Part shown: positions 59,401-64,000 of the stretch, in pieces
Numbering within the stretch: the stretch's first letter is position 1
Layout of the letters: every line of letters begins with the position of its first letter
Assembly (NCBI GenBank): GCA_947584415.1
Contig: CANPWN010000003.1
Span: 34,391-98,390, forward strand
DNA: 64,000 nt
Source: an uncultured Clostridia bacterium
Lineage (GTDB): Bacteria > Bacillota > Clostridia > Christensenellales > UBA1242
Direction of reading: 5' to 3'
Translations under genes and position numbers: made by a program
The notes under the pieces: model-generated
Told to the model about the DNA's origin: nothing
The model's database searches: none
Seen by the model: only the letters and a program-made list of their open reading frames with translations

Positions 59401-62128
59401 TGAAAGCGGCATGTCAATTGTTGCTGAAGACCCGAACGGCAACGGAAAAATTACACTTGAAGTCAACCCTCGGGGCGTCATTGTTACAACCCACAAAAGA
59501 AATGCTGAAGACCAGCCTTTTAAAACTGTTCAAACTGTTGCACTTCCTGGCGGTCCTGAAACACCTGTTGGCGCTGGAAAAAGCACAGAAAGTTTTAACA
59601 TATCCATTTACGAGCAGGCTTTCAATAACTCTAACTGCACATTTCAATATGTAAACCCTGAAACAAACAAACTTGAAGAGTTCAAAGGTCCTACGTATTC
59701 TGAAAAAACTAAAAAACTTTTAAAGAACGGAACCGCTTTCACACACTTGCCTCCAGTTGTTGCTTATGGTTTGGCTGCTCAAGCCGTCAATGAAAGAGGT
59801 CAAGCAGCAAGCCCTTACAGATGGCGCGGCATTGAGTTTATGGCTGCAAGATTGCCTGGTTATGCAACTTCTGATGGGCATGGTGTGGCAAGCAATGTTA
59901 TGCTTGTTCGAGACGGAAATGACAACAACAAACGCTATCTTTTAAATGATGGCAAGTTTGTTGAACTCGATGGTGATGCGGAATATTTTTATGATTCTGA
60001 AGATACAACACGCATGTATGCTCAGGTAAGAGATAAGGAAGGGCACACCTATCAAATTCTGTTACAACAAAAACCAGCTGCTGAAAACGGCAAATTGGAC
60101 ACAGGATTTGTTGGAGCTAAAAATTTTGACACAATTGCAAGCATGCTCCATAACGCTTCACCTAAAGCCCCAACTCCTCCAACACTTCAATCTGGCATAA
60201 TTGAAAAAAAAGATGACGCTCTAAAAATTGGCACTGCCGAATTTAAACCTGGCACTTTTGACCCTGCACTCGTTCCTAAAAATAAACAACCTGCCCCTCC
60301 TAAAGTTGAAAATGTTGTCGACTATGGTGCAGCACCTGTTACTGGCAAAAAGCGACATGAGGCTGAAATAGAAGAAGAAAAAGATAAAAGAGATGCCGCT
60401 TCAATCAAGCCGTTAATGAAAACAAATCCGGATGCTGTGAAAGCGGCTCAACTTGCTGGCGGTGCAGCGGCAGCCATTGGAGCAGTTCTGTTCTTATTAA
60501 GTTTATTTGTCCCTGGTGCAGGCCTTGTATTGTCAACATTGGGCTTGAGCTTGGTGACTGCTGGTGGGCTAGTTGGTTTTGGCACTCCTATGGTGGCAGG
60601 CCTTCTTGATTCCGTTGATGTCGGAGGACCTTTTGGAAAGATTGCAAAAGCACGACGCGCTGTTTCAAAGCGTGAAAAAGCGGCTCAAAAATATCTGGCG
60701 GCAGAAAATTCAATTGCACATTACAAAGAACTTGCTGATGAATTCTACGCAAAAGGAAGAAGCAAAGCAGCTGAAAAGTGCTTGAAAAAAGCAAGAAAAC
60801 TTGAAAGAAACCAAAACGAGGCTTTAGCACTAGGCGGTGGAAAATTATTAACCACAATCACAAACCAAGAGCGTAAAGCCGCTGGTCAAAAAGCTCGAGA
60901 AGAATATAAAAAAGACCATCCAGAAGCAACAGAGGCTGAACTTACCCAAGCAGAAGAAAACGGTAAGAAAGGTTTTATGCTTGAGTTTACTGATAAAGAC
61001 GCAAACGGCAGGTGGAATATTAGCCCAGAGACCTATACTCTTGCCCGTGGAATAATCGCATCACTTGATGACAAAAACACAATAAAGTTCCTCATGTCTC
61101 TCACCCCTACTGAACGCGAAATAATTGGTCAAGCCATTGGCGACATTCGTGACGCGGCCTGCGCACTTATGATGACTGAAGACGGTAAACTTAAAGACTT
61201 TGATTTTGAACAAGATGGATATAAATTAAGCAGTAAGCAGATAAGGGAAAGATTGGGAGATGTGGCGACCGACACTATCCTTGAGCGCCGTTACAAACAC
61301 AGAGGCCATGATAATAAAACTGGTCATTATGAAGATGGCCCAGACAGCGTTGAACTCTTAATGGATAATATTTTTGGAGCGAGAAAGGGTTACAGCAGAA
61401 AACAGAAGTTTGGCGGAGATAAGGAAAAAGACAGGGGCAAACCATTTGACTGGGCTAAAGATGCATGGCAAACCAGCGACACTGACGAAAAAAATGACGA
61501 AAAAGTGAAAAGCCTTACCAAAAATATTGAGGCTCTCATTGGCAATCCTGAAGATGGTGAATCTAATTTCTTTGAACAAATGGATCATTTGTATTATGCG
61601 AAAGAGGACGTTGAAGAGCTTATGGCTCAACTAGACAGCTCTGGTGTAGTCACAATATTGAAAGAAAACGGTGAAGTTGTCACAATGACAAAAGAAAAGC
61701 TTGAGGCAGCATTAGCACAAATCGGTTTTGAACAAGCAGATATTATAAAACTTTTGACAACCGATAATGAAGCTGTAAGAAAAGCACAATGGAACGAGAT
61801 GCGAGACAAACATGACCAACGTGTGATTGACGCCCTCAACAATCCTAATTCTTTAAGAGGTCGAATTGCAAGACATTTTGACATGCAACCTAGAGATTCT
61901 GCTACGGCAGATAGGTATCGCGCTGAAAAGCAAGCGGCTTCATTCGGAAAAGGAGAAGAAAATCCAGATAAAACAATGTCGCAGGAAGCATTTGAAGAAA
62001 TAGCGGAAATTCATAATGACAAAAAGGGGAAACCTCCTATTAAGAATAGAGGAAACGCCGCCGATGCAAACATTGCAGACCCAAATCCACAGTCATCAGC
62101 GACTCCTCCCGATCTAAGCGTGCGTTAA
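56423..62128 (+). CDS. Giant 1,901-residue protein with three large internal repeats
   Basis: The ATG at 56423 follows AAAGGAGAAATTTA. There is no signal peptide. Residues about 40-1240 contain three related units of about 350-400 residues (roughly 56540-57513, 57760-58800 and 59080-60130). Each has a beta-rich half, a 'LPxxVxxALxA' helix, and a half with 'xFFxxxxPGYxxxxGxxxxSNVxxVxD' (e.g. TFFAGKAPGYTNANGDKVAS and FMAARLPGYATSDGHGVASN). A hydrophobic stretch (about 60450-60610; AIGAVLFLLSLFVPGAGLVL and onward) makes one or two membrane helices. The C-terminal 500 residues are helical and highly charged. It ends 15 nt before ychF. I do not recognise it. Confidence 0.8.
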   Translation: MPTKKSVKNNDNRVFQAPYMIYQATANQQDGGRITQNIIMEPTPTKDSANAPYFSVDLPPVKGEEKPKSVMTVHKDKKGKLTATLVFDRHGNPPSITEEMAEVLRKASERIVTNQNTGRTEFEITADECSFNCSDANGNDFAFSCTIGGQKVKIEARAGSLTIKADGEDAATMELNSPEGTASKVGFGFTLSQELLKDLLQSNPSTKLTYNSGKSKPTPINKLPAPIFRALGAFNAIDCTDARQTAPSSATIGDYEFFGLDAVDGMDSSGSNENNSVLFVKTGGQTYVYDGSGYHEINPGGADFFIGRTPSTPPNDLNFFISYKIGTRRVDLPIRLKTKDGKADLYDPNTECFIALLKFLRPTEEDAFDDWDGNPKKIGGISIKNDANRPNTTSNSEKISHRPNPGSSKNLKTVGVALAVESPIIEEQEEPEEQYIGPSSESFAGERLENNININVHLLNPNGTPVQKEGRNEVYNTTFSFVPEENDADAGLFTILTADKQPLAEASAKVKKSNSGNVTTTVTLYEDQLPADIISILNKAGYVAENGKFTLSQAQVRLTTTGTQIESNTGDNKVQLNIGTKGINAAYGGIPATETEFTPTETASSQLPEDKCYATQVKLAALSHPTTQFVFNKGKLLTTFSADTKASVLPVEVLHAIATAGCDGEPPKPIVKQVGENLTFFAGKAPGYTNANGDKVASNVVMVYDKSEKAFRQIIINGKLVKFKAENVKVSYEGDGKTTANLNHSIITIVDEKGKSHTIPVETPVKVDPNTGKITYENSEGFQFLEKFYVYVNNPSTLQEGIDGLVSENNLSVGNPLKMERGDAGKEGKVKNPNATLYVDGVFFAGPATCKKATVIDTKDPAIDDTVTREIKPVYSVENFEDSIKMSVTTQTPKGDAVVDKDGNPMEFQTETKILSNSSDPDLLFSVAANGRGNPIIKVTQQNGVNGGGPVNVVLNVSELPKATQNQLKTYFDAYLKTGDDKLTISNSQIAFTESGMSIVAEDPNGNGKITLEVNPRGVIVTTHKRNAEDQPFKTVQTVALPGGPETPVGAGKSTESFNISIYEQAFNNSNCTFQYVNPETNKLEEFKGPTYSEKTKKLLKNGTAFTHLPPVVAYGLAAQAVNERGQAASPYRWRGIEFMAARLPGYATSDGHGVASNVMLVRDGNDNNKRYLLNDGKFVELDGDAEYFYDSEDTTRMYAQVRDKEGHTYQILLQQKPAAENGKLDTGFVGAKNFDTIASMLHNASPKAPTPPTLQSGIIEKKDDALKIGTAEFKPGTFDPALVPKNKQPAPPKVENVVDYGAAPVTGKKRHEAEIEEEKDKRDAASIKPLMKTNPDAVKAAQLAGGAAAAIGAVLFLLSLFVPGAGLVLSTLGLSLVTAGGLVGFGTPMVAGLLDSVDVGGPFGKIAKARRAVSKREKAAQKYLAAENSIAHYKELADEFYAKGRSKAAEKCLKKARKLERNQNEALALGGGKLLTTITNQERKAAGQKAREEYKKDHPEATEAELTQAEENGKKGFMLEFTDKDANGRWNISPETYTLARGIIASLDDKNTIKFLMSLTPTEREIIGQAIGDIRDAACALMMTEDGKLKDFDFEQDGYKLSSKQIRERLGDVATDTILERRYKHRGHDNKTGHYEDGPDSVELLMDNIFGARKGYSRKQKFGGDKEKDRGKPFDWAKDAWQTSDTDEKNDEKVKSLTKNIEALIGNPEDGESNFFEQMDHLYYAKEDVEELMAQLDSSGVVTILKENGEVVTMTKEKLEAALAQIGFEQADIIKLLTTDNEAVRKAQWNEMRDKHDQRVIDALNNPNSLRGRIARHFDMQPRDSATADRYRAEKQAASFGKGEENPDKTMSQEAFEEIAEIHNDKKGKPPIKNRGNAADANIADPNPQSSATPPDLSVR

Positions 62129-62143
62129 AAGGAAAAAAGAAAA

Positions 62144-63229
62144 ATGAAAATTGGAGTAGTTGGCCTTCCAAATGTCGGAAAAAGCACACTTTTTAATGCA
62201 ATCACGGAGGCTGGTGCTGAAAGTGCCAACTACCCTTTTTGCACTATAGAACCAAACATTGGCGTGGTGGATGTTCCTGACTCAAGACTTGATGTGCTTG
62301 GGCAAATGTATCACACCCAAAAAATCACTCCGGCAAGCATTGAGTTTATGGACATTGCCGGTCTTGTTGCAGGTGCAAGCCACGGCGAAGGACTTGGCAA
62401 CAAGTTTTTAAGTCATATCCGTGAAGTTGACGCCATTGTGCATGTTGTCAGATGTTTTGAAAATGAAAAAATTATCCATGTGAGCGGCAGTGTTGACCCA
62501 ATACGCGACATTGAAATCATCAATCTTGAACTTGTGCTTGCCGACCTTGAACAAGTGACAAAAAAATATGAAAAAGACGCTAAACTTATGCGTGTTGGTG
62601 AAAAAAGCCTGCTCGACAGTGTTGCCCTTCTCGAACGCGTTAAAAAATGTTTGGAGGACGAAAAACCTGTTCGCACTCTAAAATTGACTGAGGATGAAAA
62701 GGAAATTCTTAAAAGTTTTTCACTTTTGACAGCAAAACCTGTCATTTATGTTGCAAATGTTGGCGAAAATGAACTTGCCGGCAATGAAATGTCCAAGAAA
62801 GTTGAAGAGTTTGCACACAAAGAAGGCTCCGGCGTAATCACGCTTTGCGCGAGGCTGGAAGAAGAAATTGTCGGGCTTGAAAAAGACGAAAGACAAATGT
62901 TCAAAGAGGAACTTGGAATTACTGAAAGCGGACTTGAAAAACTTGTTAAAGAAAGTTATGACCTGCTCGGTCTTATGAGTTATCTCACCGCTGGCGAAAA
63001 AGAAGTGCGCGCTTGGACAATCAAAAAAGGCACAAAAGCACCACAAGCAGCCGGAAAAATTCACACGGATTTTGAAAAGGGCTTTATCAAAGCCGAAGTC
63101 GTATCTTATGCCGACCTCGTTGATGCAGGTAACTTTTTAAAAGCAAAAGAAAAAGGCAAAGTGCGAATTGAGGGCAAAGACTATGTCATGCAAGATGGTG
63201 ATGTTGTCCTATTCCGCTTTAATGTGTGA
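62144..63229 (+). CDS. ychF: Ribosome-binding ATPase YchF (OLA1 family)
   Basis: A 361-residue TRAFAC NTPase. G1 is GLPNVGKST and G3 is DIAGLVAGASHGEGLGN; the G4 motif is NVGE rather than NKxD, which explains ATP preference in this family. A coiled-coil insert and the C-terminal TGS domain (RAWTIKKGTKAPQAAGKIHT and onward) are present. It binds ribosomes and affects stress responses. AAAGGAAAAAAG precedes the ATG. Confidence 0.96.
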   Translation: MKIGVVGLPNVGKSTLFNAITEAGAESANYPFCTIEPNIGVVDVPDSRLDVLGQMYHTQKITPASIEFMDIAGLVAGASHGEGLGNKFLSHIREVDAIVHVVRCFENEKIIHVSGSVDPIRDIEIINLELVLADLEQVTKKYEKDAKLMRVGEKSLLDSVALLERVKKCLEDEKPVRTLKLTEDEKEILKSFSLLTAKPVIYVANVGENELAGNEMSKKVEEFAHKEGSGVITLCARLEEEIVGLEKDERQMFKEELGITESGLEKLVKESYDLLGLMSYLTAGEKEVRAWTIKKGTKAPQAAGKIHTDFEKGFIKAEVVSYADLVDAGNFLKAKEKGKVRIEGKDYVMQDGDVVLFRFNV

Positions 63230-63237
63230 GGTGAAAA

Positions 63238-63591
63238 ATGAAAGAACTCTCTTCGCTTGAACTTGCTTTTTTGGGTGATGCCATACACACACTTTTTGTA
63301 AGGTCCTATGCCTTGCAAACCATGAACTCCCCCATCAATGTAATAAACAAATTTTGCGCCGAAAAATGCAGCGCCGTTCATCAAAGTGAAGTGTTGCAAG
63401 CGTTGACTCTGACAGACGAAGAAAAAGAGGTTGTCAGACGCGCGCGAAATGTTAAAGCCAAGCACACGGCAAAAAATGCTGATGTTAAAGATTACAAATA
63501 TGCGACCGCTTTTGAGGCACTTGTTGCCTATCTGCAACGGACACAACAAAGTGACAGATTGGAAGAAATTTTGCTTTTTTCAATAAAATAA
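63238..63591 (+). CDS. mrnC: Mini-ribonuclease III
   Basis: A 117-residue RNase III-like nuclease lacking a double-stranded RNA-binding domain; in Bacillus it matures 23S rRNA. LELAFLGDAIHTLFVRSYAL holds the catalytic Asp, and KDYKYATAFEALVAYLQRT holds the second acidic site (Glu). It starts 8 nt after ychF with GTGAGGTG, and is followed by rlmB, the frequent Bacillota order mrnC-rlmB. Confidence 0.94.
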   Translation: MKELSSLELAFLGDAIHTLFVRSYALQTMNSPINVINKFCAEKCSAVHQSEVLQALTLTDEEKEVVRRARNVKAKHTAKNADVKDYKYATAFEALVAYLQRTQQSDRLEEILLFSIK

Positions 63592-63601
63592 AGGAAAAAT
63601 C

Positions 63602-64000
63602 ATGCAAATTGAAGGAAAAAATCAAGTTTTTCAAGCACTTGAAGCAAATTTGACAATAAACAAAATTTTGATTGACACGAATTATGCGAGCCGCAAAGAT
63701 GACATCATCTCTCTTGCAAGAAAGAATAAGGTTCGCATAAAGTTTGTGCCGCGCGCGGCTCTTGACCGCAAGTCAACCACCGCTCATCACCAAGGCTACA
63801 TAGCGCTTGCAACTGATTTTAGTTACACGCCACTAGACGAACTGATTTCTTCCGCTGGCGACAATTCATTTTTTGTGCTTTTGGATGGTATTGAAGACCC
63901 GCACAATTTTGGTGCTATCATCCGCTCATGCGAGTGCGCCGGCGTTGACGGAATTATCATCCCACGCAACCGCTCTGTTGCGGTCAATGACACGGTGGTT
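63602..64000 (+). CDS. rlmB: SpoU-family 23S rRNA 2'-O-methyltransferase RlmB, 3' end cut by window
   Basis: 133 codons are visible to the window edge. The N-terminal RNA-binding domain begins MQIEGKNQVFQALEANLTIN and includes KSTTAHHQGYIALA. The knotted SPOUT domain starts with LLDGIEDPHNFGAIIRSCEC and IIIPRNRSVAVNDTVV, the SpoU motif 1 and motif 2 region. It should methylate G2251-type positions or a related site; the C-terminal SAM-binding loop lies beyond the window. AAAGGAAAAATC precedes the ATG. Confidence 0.92.
   Translation, partial: MQIEGKNQVFQALEANLTINKILIDTNYASRKDDIISLARKNKVRIKFVPRAALDRKSTTAHHQGYIALATDFSYTPLDELISSAGDNSFFVLLDGIEDPHNFGAIIRSCECAGVDGIIIPRNRSVAVNDTVV

Overview
The window is 64 kb of a low-GC chromosome from a Gram-positive-type bacterium. 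It most likely comes from an uncultured, anaerobic, gut-associated lineage of Bacillota (Clostridia-like). The evidence is the neighbourhoods rpmG-secE-nusG-rplK-rplA, rpsF-ssb-rpsR-rpmE, dnaX-ybaB-recR and DUF1385-prmC-prfA, strong AGGAGG-type ribosome binding sites, TTGACA/TATAAT promoters, an [FeFe] hydrogenase, a phosphoketolase and a SpoVB-like flippase. There is no rRNA, CRISPR array, intact insertion sequence or prophage. This placement is inferred from gene content; no marker-gene tree was run.

Layout. 1-4.4 kb: a cut acetyltransferase, a DUF975 membrane protein, two small proteins of unknown function, and a lone VirD4/TraG coupling ATPase. 4.5-9.9 kb: tRNA-Arg(UCG) with a consensus promoter; two decayed copies of an XRE regulator / SLOG-family cassette; a DUF362 protein; and a metal-regulated ArsR-CadA efflux operon with two operators. 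9.9-16.7 kb (minus strand): M18 aminopeptidase, phosphoketolase, a deformylase-like protein lacking all metal ligands, a rubredoxin-[FeFe] hydrogenase fusion, and a glycosyltransferase with TPR-like repeats. 16.9-25.9 kb: one 2,988-residue surface protein. 26-27.7 kb: a compact four-gene operon (HTH protein, Cys-rich protein, GIY-YIG-like protein, truncated FtsZ-like GTPase), the strongest candidate here for an undescribed system. 27.7-31.5 kb: a membrane protein, the L33-SecE-NusG-L11-L1 operon, an orphan HicB-like protein and a 47-residue protein. 31.6-40.2 kb (minus strand): argS, recR, ybaB, dnaX (with a likely -1 frameshift), tpiA, pgk, dusB and a flippase, probably one transcript. 40.3-43.4 kb: two unknown proteins, a DUF1540 protein, L9 and a 44-residue protein. 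43.5-50.6 kb (minus strand): prfA, a DUF1385-PrmC fusion, two proteins made of helicase-associated-like repeats, L31, S18, SSB and S6. 50.7-53.5 kb: an LRR protein coupled to a small protein, and a DUF2383-like protein. 53.5-64 kb: secA, a 1,901-residue protein with three large internal repeats, ychF, mrnC and the start of rlmB.

How it fits together. Most of the window is housekeeping: translation, Sec export, DNA polymerase loader, lower glycolysis. Phosphoketolase, triosephosphate isomerase and phosphoglycerate kinase together with a ferredoxin-linked hydrogenase suggest fermentative sugar use with H2 turnover. Unfamiliar genes are interleaved with this core rather than gathered in one island. 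Two promoters sit so close to their start codons that leaderless transcripts are likely, and several leaders contain hairpins or palindromes that could be regulatory.
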